A DNA stretch of 64,000 bases, taken from the NCBI RefSeq assembly GCF_000018585.1, contig NC_009976.1, positions 615,982 to 679,981 of the forward strand, in the 5' to 3' direction. Positions 34,721 to 46,143 of this stretch are shown in pieces. Position 1 is the stretch's first letter. Each line of letters opens with the position of its first letter. The translations under genes were made by a program, and so were the position numbers. Source of the stretch: Prochlorococcus marinus str. MIT 9211 (lineage in GTDB: Bacteria; Cyanobacteriota; Cyanobacteriia; PCC-6307; Cyanobiaceae). The notes under the pieces are model-generated. The model had not been told where the DNA came from. It saw only the letters and a list, made by a program, of their open reading frames with translations, and did no database searches.

Positions 34721-35932
34721 TTAAAACTTATTCCTTATTTTTGATAGTTTTATAATCCACTCTATATATTGCATTGGACCACCTTCCATGACTAGATCAA
34801 ATTTTAATAGATCATCTGGGTCACTTATACCATTAAGACTTCCTCCCTTCGTTGATGGTCTATAAACTTCTCCATGACTACTATCAACAAAAATAACTCT
34901 ATTCTCTTTATTAAATTTCTTACCTAGCTCTTTTATAAGAGTAAGAAACCCTCTATCACTTCCTCCTCTAAGCCATGCTTTATTCTTAGGATTCATAATA
35001 GAGGTTACGGTATCGCCTACGCCAACTATGGTAGGCATTTCTTTCGCAGGTATATTCTCAAATACTTTCTCAACCAGCTTTGATGCTGAGCGAGGAGCTT
35101 CTCTTACATTGAAATCTTTGCCGAGAGGGGACTCTCCCGTTTTTTGCTTAATGTATTGATTGATTAAAAAAAGAAGACCGGCTTCTTTTAATGCGCCATT
35201 TATTATCAGTTGTATATCGGTGGTTCCTATATCATCCTTAGTTGCGTATTTGCTTATTTCCTTCCCATTCTTTAGACCTAAATTTGGAGAGATGTGAAGA
35301 TGGAATACGCCTTCTAAACCTTTTGATTCAGCAAAAAATATAACCTTATTCATAACTTTCTCCATCATTATTTGCAGATTTTGTTGTATCTCTATTTTAT
35401 TTGGAACTAGGCTAAATAATTCGTTAAGATTAATGGCGGGTGAAAATCTTGTATCGCAAATAGCACGATTAGCTTGCTTTGATATCTCTGAAGTAGTTAA
35501 CCATGGCATTACACTAGGCAACTCTTCGATTAAGAGCTCCTCCATTTTGTGAGGTATTTTATTCAAAAAATCTATTTCACCTTTCTCTAATCCAGGAAGG
35601 CTGATGTTCCCATATCTATCTTGATATTCAACTCCACATGCAGCCAAGCCTGGTAAGTAAAGCCCCTCTTTTCTCACAGCTTCTATAGAGCCAATAGACC
35701 TTTCTATGATTCTGTTAACACCTCTTGGACCTTCATGCTCTCCACATGTAAGTACGGCAAATTCATTTGAAAAGCTAGAAATGGCTTTAACATATTTGCT
35801 CTCGATTACTCTTTTCATTGGGTCTTTAACTAAAGGTATACAGACCCCATCTATATCTTGTACTATCAAAATGTCTTCCTGTGAAGTTAACTCTTTTATT
35901 AAATCTAATGAATTGAGTATTCTTTTAAGCAT
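34721..35932 (-). CDS. stpA: Glucosylglycerol-phosphate phosphatase StpA
   Basis: Dephosphorylates glucosylglycerol phosphate to the osmolyte glucosylglycerol in salt-stressed cyanobacteria. The length is 403 residues. The N-terminal ILIVQDIDGVCIPLVKDP (residues about 21-38) is the HAD-like active-site region of StpA. The family-specific GLYLPGLAACGVEYQDRYG, IGVGDTVTSIMN, RGGSDRGFLTLI and FVDSSHGEV are all present, in order. The partner synthase GgpS is not in this window. It is divergent from the 502-residue dehydrogenase-like gene across a 217-bp promoter region. Confidence 0.94.
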   Translation of the reverse strand: MLKRILNSLDLIKELTSQEDILIVQDIDGVCIPLVKDPMKRVIESKYVKAISSFSNEFAVLTCGEHEGPRGVNRIIERSIGSIEAVRKEGLYLPGLAACGVEYQDRYGNISLPGLEKGEIDFLNKIPHKMEELLIEELPSVMPWLTTSEISKQANRAICDTRFSPAINLNELFSLVPNKIEIQQNLQIMMEKVMNKVIFFAESKGLEGVFHLHISPNLGLKNGKEISKYATKDDIGTTDIQLIINGALKEAGLLFLINQYIKQKTGESPLGKDFNVREAPRSASKLVEKVFENIPAKEMPTIVGVGDTVTSIMNPKNKAWLRGGSDRGFLTLIKELGKKFNKENRVIFVDSSHGEVYRPSTKGGSLNGISDPDDLLKFDLVMEGGPMQYIEWIIKLSKIRNKF

Positions 35933-36149
35933 TACCGTGCCCAGGGTTAATTTCTAGTATCTATATATTAGCCATTTTTAATTGTAACTACCAAAAAATA
36001 GAATTTCCTGATAAGTTTTTTCTAAATAATCTAAAAAGTTAAATAAATAGTCTGTTAACAAGTGTTCCCCATTTTAGGCTATAGTTTATTTGTAGATTCT
36101 ACAGATCTAGCAAGATTTTATAGATCTATTTATTTTGTACAGAGAATGA

Positions 36150-37658
36150 ATGAAAAACAGCTTTTTTCTTAAATCAACTGATGAAAAATCAATAGCCCTA
36201 AGAGTAAAGCAGCTAGAGATAGGGAACGTAGGTTTTTACAGTGTGGGCCTTTACCCAGCTTCACTTGCTTATAACTGTGCAATGTTGTCTGAAGAGAGTC
36301 GGCTATTGCTTGCTCCAAGAGAAGGTAGGGAGCTTTTAGGAGCATTTAGTTCAGAAAGTTTACAAGATATGGAAGATATCTATATAAGAAGGATGAAAAA
36401 TATGGCAACTCATTTAGTAGATGGTTCCCTTTGTGTTAATACGCTATCTTATCTATTGCTTAATTGTGAATTGGTAGTTTTAAGCGCTAATAGCAATTAT
36501 ATCGAAGATGATCTGAAGGAAGCCTGTAGACTAAGGGATGAACTAAATAGAGAGGAAGTTGTAATTGCATGTCTTGTTGGTTCATTTTGTCATGATGAAT
36601 TAACATCTAGGTCCTATTTACTTTGTCAAGAGCAGCCTAACCTTGCTTTCTTTTCTGGCTTTCATAGACATGGAGCCTTAAGGAATCCTTGTGATAGCTT
36701 CACTGCTAACTTTTGTCATCCAGAAGCTATTACAGCTTTATTTGGATCGAGGCTTCTAGATAAACTCTCGCCAAATATTCAAGTAACACCCGGTATTCAT
36801 AATATTGAGGGGCAATATATTAAGGCTGCTAAGAATATTTCTTCTATTTTTGCTGGTTTTGCCCATACTTACCATAAAGATAACCCAGGTTTATTGCCAA
36901 CATTACTTACATTGCTGTTGGATCAATGCTTAGATCAAGCAGCAAAAGTATCTATGAAAAGAATAGACAGAAAAGCATTATATGAACAACAACTTTTCCC
37001 TATTACTGAGCTCGGTTATGGAGTGCAATTAATTGAAGCAGCTATTTTAAGAGATGGAGGTATGGCTACAGTTCGAGATCATACATTCTCTCAATTAACA
37101 GCTATGGTTGCTGATGTAAAAGGCAGCATGATGCAGCCCCAAACTGGTAAACCTACAAGAAACTTTCAAGTTGGCCAGATTTTAGCAACTAAGATGCTTG
37201 CATTAAATCGATGTCCTTCTGGCTTAGAAGAGTTGATTGATTGGTGTCAATCACTTGGTCTTAGGAGGGGTGGCTTAGAGGGAATAACTTCTTTGCAATA
37301 TTGGCCAATGATTCTAGAAAGTTATTCCATACAATTAGAAGATGCTTCAATGATCAACCTTTTATATATAAGCATTTTTGGTACAAACGAAGCCAGAAAA
37401 ATTGCTTATGAAGTTTTGAGCAATAGTAGAGAGCTTACCACTTACTGTAAGGAATCAGTAAAGCCAATAGAAGGGGAAAAATTTACAAAGCTTTTGGATA
37501 GATTAAGAGATAAAAATGCTGAACAAATAATTGTCAAATCAATAGCATCAAATTTTATAGATAACAATGAGATTGCCAATTATTTAGATGATTATACTGC
37601 CATTCAAGAAAAGCCAAGCTATTCTACCCAGTTGATTAGATTAATCCAGGATTTATAA
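36150..37658 (+). CDS. Dehydrogenase-like protein recalling GpsA (function uncertain)
   Basis: A 502-residue soluble protein that I do not recognise outright. Its layout vaguely recalls glycerol-3-phosphate dehydrogenase (GpsA): a possible Rossmann start VGFYSVGLYPASLAYNCAM near residue 28 without a canonical GxGxxG, then CELVVLSANSNYIE near 110, and a GNIEGQYIKAAKNISSIFAGFAHTY-like helical core near 225-250 (here HNIEGQYIKAAKN), followed by GVQLIEAAILRDGG. The position opposite stpA would fit supply of glycerol-3-phosphate for glucosylglycerol, but this is inference. The C-terminal 150 residues match nothing I know. Confidence 0.6.
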   Translation: MKNSFFLKSTDEKSIALRVKQLEIGNVGFYSVGLYPASLAYNCAMLSEESRLLLAPREGRELLGAFSSESLQDMEDIYIRRMKNMATHLVDGSLCVNTLSYLLLNCELVVLSANSNYIEDDLKEACRLRDELNREEVVIACLVGSFCHDELTSRSYLLCQEQPNLAFFSGFHRHGALRNPCDSFTANFCHPEAITALFGSRLLDKLSPNIQVTPGIHNIEGQYIKAAKNISSIFAGFAHTYHKDNPGLLPTLLTLLLDQCLDQAAKVSMKRIDRKALYEQQLFPITELGYGVQLIEAAILRDGGMATVRDHTFSQLTAMVADVKGSMMQPQTGKPTRNFQVGQILATKMLALNRCPSGLEELIDWCQSLGLRRGGLEGITSLQYWPMILESYSIQLEDASMINLLYISIFGTNEARKIAYEVLSNSRELTTYCKESVKPIEGEKFTKLLDRLRDKNAEQIIVKSIASNFIDNNEIANYLDDYTAIQEKPSYSTQLIRLIQDL

Positions 37659-37855
37659 CTTTATTTCAATATGATTGTTGCTTGTATGATTGATCTATGT
37701 AAACCATTCGCTGAATAAATAATTGATATTAACTTGCCTCATCCTCAAAACCTTATTGTAATAAGAAAAATAATTTGGTTATAGTGAAAGTTAATCATGA
37801 CTTCCCTTCCCTTCTATTTCATTTATAATTAATATGCTGTCTAAATTCAAGTGTC

Positions 37856-39010
37856 TTGATCGGAAAATCTGATACCTCAAAAAAAGACTTATATCAAATT
37901 GCTCTTTATTTTAGCTCTAAAGGCATTGTCAAAGATATTCAATTAATTTCATCAGGAAATATTAACAACACATACTTGGTTCGATGTTCTGAAGACTCAT
38001 GCTTTGAAATCTTTATTTTACAAACTATTAACACCAGAGTTTTCTCGAGCCCAATAGCATTGATAAATAACCACTTAATTTTCTTGGATTATATACAAGA
38101 AATAGAAAATAATAGATCAGATTTAGAACACATTCATTTAACTTTCCCCAGACTACTTTTGAACTCGTATTCAAATGACTACTTACTAAAATATAAAGAA
38201 AAATCTTGGAGAGCATTCGAATTTGTTCCTCAATCTAAGACAATCTTGTGTTTAAGTTCAAGTAAACAAGCATATGAAGTAGGAAAAGCTCTTGGTGCTT
38301 TCCATTCTCTTAGCCATTCATTTCCATTACATAAACTTTCTAAAAGCATTGATAGCCTACATTCTTTTGGTAATCATCTCTCTAATTTTTATAATACAAT
38401 CCAAAATAAAACTTGTAAGCAAAATAGTCAGGAAGAACTAAAAAATAGAGTTGATACCATTATCTCATTTATTAAAAATAATAAAGATAAAGTAATAAAT
38501 ATTGATTCTTTGTTTATATCACCTCCCCTTTCATTTGGATTGATTCATGGCGATACAAAGTCTGCTAATTTTCTTTTTGATGAGCTATCAGATCAAATTT
38601 TGTCAATTATAGATATGGATACTATTCAGTCTGGTTACCTTATATACGACATAGCAGATTGCTGTAGATCCTGTTGCAATCAAAGTGGAGAAGAGCCTAA
38701 AGATACAGATTTAATTAACTTTGATTTAATTATATTTGGATCTATTCTAAAAGGCTATCTTTTGTATTCTGATAAGCTTTTGAATAAAAATGATCTCAAA
38801 TATTTACCTGCCACAATATATTCTATCACCTTTGAATTAGCTATAAGGTTTTTCACAGATTACTTGTCGGGAGATACTTATTTTGAAACTACCTATCCAA
38901 AACAGAATTTGTTTAGAGCAGAAGTTCAGCTCGCGCTATTACAAGATATACAGCAGAAATGGGAAGATATAAAAGAGATTGTAACTAGTCTCGCCAGCGA
39001 TTTGAATTAG
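37856..39010 (+). CDS. Phosphotransferase-family kinase (APH/hexosamine kinase-like)
   Basis: A 384-residue small-molecule kinase of the aminoglycoside phosphotransferase superfamily. The N-terminal lobe has QLISSGNINNTYLV near 27-40 (nucleotide loop). The catalytic loop GLIHGDTKSANFLF is near 229, and SIIDMDTIQSGYLIYDIADCC (metal-binding DxD-like Asp) near 254. The whole resembles NahK-type hexosamine 1-kinases and related unassigned kinases. The substrate is unknown; the proximity of stpA suggests sugar or polyol chemistry. The start is TTG at 37856; the nearby GTG at 37851 is out of frame and meets a stop at once. Confidence 0.75.
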   Translation: MIGKSDTSKKDLYQIALYFSSKGIVKDIQLISSGNINNTYLVRCSEDSCFEIFILQTINTRVFSSPIALINNHLIFLDYIQEIENNRSDLEHIHLTFPRLLLNSYSNDYLLKYKEKSWRAFEFVPQSKTILCLSSSKQAYEVGKALGAFHSLSHSFPLHKLSKSIDSLHSFGNHLSNFYNTIQNKTCKQNSQEELKNRVDTIISFIKNNKDKVINIDSLFISPPLSFGLIHGDTKSANFLFDELSDQILSIIDMDTIQSGYLIYDIADCCRSCCNQSGEEPKDTDLINFDLIIFGSILKGYLLYSDKLLNKNDLKYLPATIYSITFELAIRFFTDYLSGDTYFETTYPKQNLFRAEVQLALLQDIQQKWEDIKEIVTSLASDLN

Positions 39011-39104
39011 CCTATAGGGAGTTTTAGTTACTAATATTACTAATTCCCATACAATCTTTTTAGTTTTATATTAACCTTTAAAGTTAAGCTTTGCATTCTC
39101 TCTG

Positions 39105-39809
39105 GTGTCTAAGGAATTAACTCATCGTGGAAATGAACTAAAGGAGCTTGGATGGTCTGAACAGGATGTTTTGCGATATGTCGAACTATGGGATTATAGG
39201 CAACGTTGGGGAGCTATAAATCTTGAGAGGGATGATCGATTATTTTTGCGCAAGGCTGAATCCGCATTGCCTAATATTTCCTCATCAAAACCTTCAGTCA
39301 AAAAACCTATTAATGAAAAGTCTTATTATAGGAGGATATCCTTTTTCTTGGATGAGATGAATAAAGCTGAAGGTAAACTTTCATTGGATAAAGATGCAAG
39401 AGGTATTTGGCCTATTCTTCTTGAGGAAGAATTACGGGCACTTAATTATTTTCAACCAGTCTTAGGTTTGCCAGATACGTTAAAAGCCAAAGCCCTTACT
39501 CCTTTTAGAGAAGAATTAATTGAAACTGCAGTCTCGCAATACGATAAGCACTTGCGGTTACTTGAATTTAATTTTTCTGACTTGGCATCCTCCCTAGATT
39601 CTTTAGGGAAAAAGAATTGGGTACCCCTTAGAGAAGGTATTAATAATAATAAAAACAGCTACCCCGTTCTTGATTCAAGTCAATTAACACTCTTTAGGAC
39701 CGAAGTAAGAAATAAACTGATTCCTTTAATTCGAAACACTTTCCCTTCATTAGCAGATTCGGATAAACCAAATCCCCCTGAAAATTGGATCCCAGAATCT
39801 GATTCTTGA
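39105..39809 (+). CDS. Conserved hypothetical protein upstream of metY
   Basis: A 234-residue soluble helical protein with no recognised domain. The N-terminus SKELTHRGNELKELGWSEQDVLRYVELWDYRQRWGAINLERDDRLF (read in pieces) looks like a compact helical motif. The rest contains many charged residues (RREELIETAVSQYDKHLRLL-like helix, here EELIETAVSQYDKHLRLL) and ends in a Pro/Asn-rich tail. It starts with GTG at 39105 and lies 33 bp before metY on the same strand, so it may be read with the methionine genes. Confidence 0.6.
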   Translation: MSKELTHRGNELKELGWSEQDVLRYVELWDYRQRWGAINLERDDRLFLRKAESALPNISSSKPSVKKPINEKSYYRRISFFLDEMNKAEGKLSLDKDARGIWPILLEEELRALNYFQPVLGLPDTLKAKALTPFREELIETAVSQYDKHLRLLEFNFSDLASSLDSLGKKNWVPLREGINNNKNSYPVLDSSQLTLFRTEVRNKLIPLIRNTFPSLADSDKPNPPENWIPESDS

Positions 39810-39826
39810 GCTAGAAAGGAATATAG

Positions 39827-41170
<1,344 letters not shown>

Positions 41171-41184
41171 TTTAAGCTAATTAT

Positions 41185-42072
41185 ATGGCTCTAATTCTTC
41201 CAGGTAGTTATCACAAGATTTCTTCTGTGGAGAAGAACCATATTTCATGGATAGAGCCTGAACTTGCAGAAAGACAAGATATTCGACCATTAAGAATTGG
41301 GATTTTAAATATTATGCCATTAGGTAAACAATATGAATTTAATCTTTTACATCCTCTTGGTTTGTCTCCACTTCAAATTGAGCCAATTTGGATACGTTTG
41401 AATTCTCATAGTTATAAGACTTGGGATCTTTCTCATCTTGAAAATCTATATGTAGATTGGGAGGAAGCCAATACCCCACTACCATTGGATGGCCTAATTA
41501 TTACAGGAGCCCCTGTAGAACATCTGCCTTTTGAAGATGTTAATTATTGGCCTGAATTAGTAAATTTGATTAACAAAGCTCGCGAGAACTGTGCAAGTAC
41601 TCTAGGCCTTTGCTGGGCTGGATTTGCTCTGGCTTACTTGGCAGGTGTTGAGAAGAAAGTATTTTCACAAAAACTTTTTGGTGTCTACCCTATGAAAAGC
41701 CTTGTTCCTGGTCATTCCATCATGGGCACACAGGATGATACTTTTATTTGCCCTCAGAGTAGACATGCCGGCCTACCAGACAAACAAATGGAAGAAGCAC
41801 AAAGACAAGGAAGACTTAGACTTCTTGCTCATGGTGAAAAAGTAGGATATACAATTTTTGAAACACCTGATCAAAAGCAATTAATGCATCTTGGACATCC
41901 TGAATACAATGTTTCCAGGTTGATATCTGAGATGGAAAGAGATCTTCAGCGGGGAGATGTACCACCACCTGAGAACTTTGATGCTAGGAATCCAAATACT
42001 TCTTGGAGATCACATAGAAATCTATTATTCCAACAGTGGCTTTGGTTCTGTTATCAAAGGGTAAGTTTATAA
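41185..42072 (+). CDS. metA: Homoserine O-acetyltransferase (MetA family, acetyl-type)
   Basis: Activates homoserine for methionine synthesis. The 295-residue protein has ILNIMPLGKQYEFNLLHPLG at 40-59, the catalytic Cys143 in TLGLCWAGFALAYL, and His and Glu of the triad towards the C-terminus (LGHPEY). At the residue that decides acyl specificity in this family (111 in Bacillus cereus numbering) it has Glu112 in ITGAPVEHLPFED, not Gly. This predicts acetyl-CoA use, in line with the O-acetylhomoserine enzyme MetY next door. The name homoserine O-succinyltransferase, often given by annotation, would be misleading. Confidence 0.92.
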   Translation: MALILPGSYHKISSVEKNHISWIEPELAERQDIRPLRIGILNIMPLGKQYEFNLLHPLGLSPLQIEPIWIRLNSHSYKTWDLSHLENLYVDWEEANTPLPLDGLIITGAPVEHLPFEDVNYWPELVNLINKARENCASTLGLCWAGFALAYLAGVEKKVFSQKLFGVYPMKSLVPGHSIMGTQDDTFICPQSRHAGLPDKQMEEAQRQGRLRLLAHGEKVGYTIFETPDQKQLMHLGHPEYNVSRLISEMERDLQRGDVPPPENFDARNPNTSWRSHRNLLFQQWLWFCYQRVSL

Positions 42073-42151
42073 GTTATTACATGGATTTATATTAACTATA
42101 TTATAAGTCTAACTAATATCAAATCCTAGGTATCATTTAATCCATTTTACT

Positions 42152-42721
42152 ATGAAGTCTTTAAGTAATACCGAATGGTCCTATTTCCCAGCTTTAATTA
42201 GCCATAATCAGACTGGTTACTGGAAAAATATTATTCTAGAGAATCTTGAATGGACTCAACCTGTCGTTAAGGTTTACTCAAAAAGATATTCTGTTCCTCG
42301 TTTAACAGCATTTTTAGGAAGTAAAGGTATCTCATATAAATATAGTGGTGCTATTCATTATGCGGAAGATTGGCCTAAATGGTTTTTTCCGTTGCTCGAT
42401 TATATCCGAGACTTTTCTCGAACAAATTATAACGGCTGCCTAATAAACCTTTATAGAGATGGTAATGATTGCATGGGATGGCATTCAGATAATGAGAAAG
42501 AGCTTGACCCTAAGAAATCAATAGCTTCCTTATCATTAGGTGCTACTAGAGATTTTTTCTTTAGGAGCCTAATAGATTCCTCAAGTAATAATATTGAACT
42601 TAGAGACGGTGATTTATTGTTAATGCACCCTGAATGCCAATTTAATTGGAAACATTGCTTGCCCAAAAGAAAGAAGGTTAGCGAAGTGAGAATAAATCTA
42701 ACCTTTCGTTGTTATAGGTAA
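42152..42721 (+). CDS. AlkB-like 2-oxoglutarate/Fe(II) dioxygenase
   Basis: A 189-residue AlkB-family dioxygenase that could remove alkyl lesions from DNA or RNA bases. The iron ligands are in GWHSDNEKEL (His-x-Asp, near 110) and FNWKHCLPKRKKVSEVRINLTFR (His and the 2-oxoglutarate-binding Arg near 170-187). YNGCLINLYRDGNDCMGWHSD precedes these and is typical of the ALKBH2/ALKBH3-type group, as are PRLTAFLGSKG and LSLGATRDFFFRS. It follows metA by 80 bp on the same strand; a possible terminator lies at its 3' end. Confidence 0.88.
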   Translation: MKSLSNTEWSYFPALISHNQTGYWKNIILENLEWTQPVVKVYSKRYSVPRLTAFLGSKGISYKYSGAIHYAEDWPKWFFPLLDYIRDFSRTNYNGCLINLYRDGNDCMGWHSDNEKELDPKKSIASLSLGATRDFFFRSLIDSSSNNIELRDGDLLLMHPECQFNWKHCLPKRKKVSEVRINLTFRCYR

Positions 42722-42738
42722 TAACCAGTAGAAATTTG

Positions 42739-42768
42739 GCCGACAGATCTGACTTTTAGGTTGGCTTT

Positions 42769-42770
<2 letters not shown>
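42739..42770 (+). terminator. Possible terminator after the AlkB-like gene
   Basis: GCCGAC (42739-42744) can pair with GTTGGC (42760-42765) using G-U pairs, followed by TTTTT. It lies just past the AlkB-like stop and overlaps the stop codon of the opposing gene. Confidence 0.5.
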
Positions 42771-43056
<286 letters not shown>

Positions 43057-43165
43057 GAGTTCACAAGTAAGTAACTAGAATTCTACATATAAATAAGTAG
43101 TGAGAATACTAGTAGTTATAAAATGTTTTGTTGCTTACATATCTTTTTTAATTAATTGCGAATGT

Positions 43166-44743
43166 TTATCCATGGGATGGCTCTTGACCACCCAGTCGAT
43201 CAAATAGATCAAGACTTTCTTTGTTGAGACCGATAACATTAACATTTGATCCGCCCAAAGTAAGTTTCCTTATTATTTGATCAAGAGCAGCCACTCCACT
43301 CTGATCCCATATGTGAGCATTCGTCATGTCAATGGTTATTTTCTTCACGTGATCATGTGTATCAAAACCCTGTGCAAAATATATTTTACTTACAAAAAAT
43401 AGTTGTCCAGATACTTTATAAATAATCTCTTCTTCATTTACTTTGCTTGAAGTAACTTTAATTACTTTTGCAACTTTACGACTAAATAATATTCCGGCTA
43501 GAGCAACTCCAGCAATTACACCTAGAGCAAGATTATGTGGTGTTGTTAGCATCGTTACTGAGAAAGTCATTAACATTACTGCGGTATCACTTCTAGGTAT
43601 TCTGGAGATGTTTTTTAGTCCATTTGTATCAGCAGTACTAATAGCAATAGTTATCATTACTGATACAAGTGCCGCCATAGGTATCTCTTTTAGCCATGGT
43701 TTGCAAAGTAATATCAATATAAGAAGGCTAATACCAGATGAGAAGGTTGAAAGTCTTGACCTACCTCCATTCTCTACATTCATAACTGATTGTCCAACTA
43801 GTGCGCAGCCAGCCATTCCTCCAAACAGAGATGAAACTATGTTTGCTATTCCTTGACCTCTAGCTTCAACATTTTTGTTTGAGTTTGAATCTGTTATCTC
43901 ATCAAGTATGTCCTGAGTAAGAAATGTTTCCATTAACCCTACAAGTGAAATAGCAAGTGCAGTAGGAAGAATAATTCCGAATGTCTCCATGTTGAAAGGT
44001 ATTTTCCCATTATCGATCGATCCAAAAGGCAAAGAAATACTTGGTAAACCAACGGGAAGTTGACCAAGATCTTGGACAGTAGGTATTTGAAGATCTAAAC
44101 CTATAGATATTAGTGTTAAAACTAAAATTGCGATAAGTTGCGAGGGGATTGCTTTGGTTATTTTTGGAAGACCATAAATAATAATCAGGCCTAGTATTAC
44201 TAATCCCCATACAATAGGTATTTGGATTCCAGTAGGAAGCATTTGGCTCATTTGTTCGTTATGTATATGCTCGCCATATTGCAAATTCAATCCTAATTGT
44301 GGAAGTTGGGCTTGGAAAATTAATAATGCAAGGGCATTTACAAAACCGCTTAATACACCAGTTGGCACAAATCTCATTTGATATGCCAAGCGTAAATATC
44401 CCCAAAGAATTTGGAAAACTCCTGTTAATAATCCTGCTGCTATTAGATAAGAGAGCCCAAGCCCTTCTCCTTGTGCATTACCAGTAGCAACTACGCCAGT
44501 CATCAATAGCGCCGTTGATCCAGTGGCTGAAGTGATCATCCCCAGCCGGCCTCCGACTAGAGCAATTGTTATGGATAGGCAAAATGCCCCAAATAGTCCT
44601 ACTTGTGGATCAACTCCTGCTATCCCAGAAAAAGCAATAGCCTCTGGAATCATTGCAAAGGCAACTACTAAACCAGAAAGTAGATCTTCTTTAGGGCTGC
44701 TAAACCACTGATTAAAAAAAGTCGCGTTGTTTTTTGTCGGCAT
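43166..44743 (-). CDS. SulP-family anion transporter with STAS domain
   Basis: An inner-membrane protein of the SulP (SLC26) family that carries sulfate, bicarbonate or other anions. From the ATG at 44741-44743 it has 525 residues (an upstream TTG at 44776 adds 11 and would overlap the preceding gene). The conserved [34 protein letters not shown] is near the N-terminus. About ten to twelve helices follow and a cytoplasmic STAS domain at the end ([25 protein letters not shown]). It may be BicA-like bicarbonate uptake, but substrate is not resolvable from sequence. Confidence 0.9.
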   Translation of the reverse strand: MPTKNNATFFNQWFSSPKEDLLSGLVVAFAMIPEAIAFSGIAGVDPQVGLFGAFCLSITIALVGGRLGMITSATGSTALLMTGVVATGNAQGEGLGLSYLIAAGLLTGVFQILWGYLRLAYQMRFVPTGVLSGFVNALALLIFQAQLPQLGLNLQYGEHIHNEQMSQMLPTGIQIPIVWGLVILGLIIIYGLPKITKAIPSQLIAILVLTLISIGLDLQIPTVQDLGQLPVGLPSISLPFGSIDNGKIPFNMETFGIILPTALAISLVGLMETFLTQDILDEITDSNSNKNVEARGQGIANIVSSLFGGMAGCALVGQSVMNVENGGRSRLSTFSSGISLLILILLCKPWLKEIPMAALVSVMITIAISTADTNGLKNISRIPRSDTAVMLMTFSVTMLTTPHNLALGVIAGVALAGILFSRKVAKVIKVTSSKVNEEEIIYKVSGQLFFVSKIYFAQGFDTHDHVKKITIDMTNAHIWDQSGVAALDQIIRKLTLGGSNVNVIGLNKESLDLFDRLGGQEPSHG

Positions 44744-44772
44744 CGAGATGTTTTTTCTTTTGAGACCGTATC

Positions 44773-46059
44773 TCAAAGAGGAGGCAAAATACCTTTTGGA
44801 TCACAAGTTGATTTTAATTGCTGCAGCCCTGGGAGCCATTCTTTAAATGCTGCATTAACTTCTTTTGTATGCCAAGGAAGGTGATCGTGTAATTGGGCTA
44901 AGTGAACTCCAGGGCAATAAGGTTCAATTTTAGACCAGGCCTCTACCATCCATGTAAGACTTTTGTCTTTCTCGTCGTTACTTTTGGGATCCCAAGAACC
45001 TGTAATCCAGGGCTTCCACATTGCGTCCCGATGAACAAAAGAAGTAGATCCTTCGCTTGCTCGCATTGTGTTTCCACCCAACTGTTGCGCTGCTAAATAG
45101 CATTGTTTATTGGGTCGTAAATTCATAATTTCTTCTATAGATTTTACAAACTCATAGGACCTACTTAGCAATGGGGAGCCAAGTAATCCAAGAACTTCTG
45201 AATACCTTTTATTGCTTTCTTTATTTTCTATTACAGGTACTTTCATCTCTTTTAATTTATTTAAACTGCTTATTCTAAATAACTTTGAATCAATAGTTTT
45301 AGGCAATTGATTTAAAATTCCCTCTACATCTTTCATTTTTCCTAAAGAATCAATTTCTACTATTGCAAAAGCTTTTATATAATCCCCCCAAATCCAATGA
45401 AGGCTTGCATAATCAGGCCAACTTTCTGCAATTTGAATTGTTTTTGAAAGTTGAACAGGTGATAGAGAAGATTCCCATAAGTAAAGTGGCTTTAAAAGGT
45501 TTGTTTTAAGCCTCAACTTTGTAATGATTCCTAAAAAAGGGGCGGCTCCGCAAAGCCCTCTCCATTCATTAATATCTTGTTCAAGAGTTAATAAACCTGG
45601 CTTGAACTTTCTAAACTTATTCCCATTCCCCCAAACTCCTTCAATCTCAAGAATCTGATCGATTGCCAATCCATATTTTCTGCTTAAAGGGCTAATTCCA
45701 CCAGTTAATATGTACCCAATCCCAGTGATACCAGATAGACCAACAGGAAAAATCCTGTTTTCTTTGACAAGATGACTTAATAGTTCATTCATATTGACTC
45801 CTGCTTGAATAACCACGTCTTTTTCTAGTGCATTGAAATTAATGGTTTTGTAATTTCTTCTTAGGTCAAGTGTCCAATGACCATTTGCAGAGCATCTGCT
45901 GGAAGTCCCTCCGCTACAAAGCATTAATGGCTTTGGATGAAGTTGATCCTCTTGAATAAGTTTGATTAAATTAGTGTCAACTTTTTCAAAAAAGCCAGTG
46001 ATATTTGCGTCTTGGGCTTGTGCATTGTGAATTTGAAAAGGGACTTGGGGGGGTATCAT
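44773..46059 (-). CDS. FAD-linked oxidase (PCMH/GlcD type)
   Basis: A 428-residue flavin-dependent oxidoreductase. The N-terminal PCMH FAD-binding domain has PKPLMLCSGGTSSRCSANGHW near 42 and VVIQAGVNMNELLSHL near 81. FPVGLSGITGIGYILTGGISPLSRKYGL near 105-132 is the FAD-binding signature. The C-terminal part includes HRDAMWKPWITGSW and LPWHTKEVNAAFKEWLPGLQ, similar to the berberine-bridge enzyme-like group. The substrate is unknown. It lies 29 bp upstream of the SulP start on the same strand, so they may be one transcript. Confidence 0.8.
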   Translation of the reverse strand: MIPPQVPFQIHNAQAQDANITGFFEKVDTNLIKLIQEDQLHPKPLMLCSGGTSSRCSANGHWTLDLRRNYKTINFNALEKDVVIQAGVNMNELLSHLVKENRIFPVGLSGITGIGYILTGGISPLSRKYGLAIDQILEIEGVWGNGNKFRKFKPGLLTLEQDINEWRGLCGAAPFLGIITKLRLKTNLLKPLYLWESSLSPVQLSKTIQIAESWPDYASLHWIWGDYIKAFAIVEIDSLGKMKDVEGILNQLPKTIDSKLFRISSLNKLKEMKVPVIENKESNKRYSEVLGLLGSPLLSRSYEFVKSIEEIMNLRPNKQCYLAAQQLGGNTMRASEGSTSFVHRDAMWKPWITGSWDPKSNDEKDKSLTWMVEAWSKIEPYCPGVHLAQLHDHLPWHTKEVNAAFKEWLPGLQQLKSTCDPKGILPPL

Positions 46060-46143
46060 TATTTTTTTATAGGGCTAATGATTATTAGAGATTAGGTTTT
46101 GACCTGTAATCACGATATGTTCTTTAGTAAGTGATTTTAGATT

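Noticed and set aside
43443-43856. 137-residue + strand ORF inside the SulP gene
   Set aside because: It is the antisense reading of SulP membrane helices, which commonly gives long open frames.
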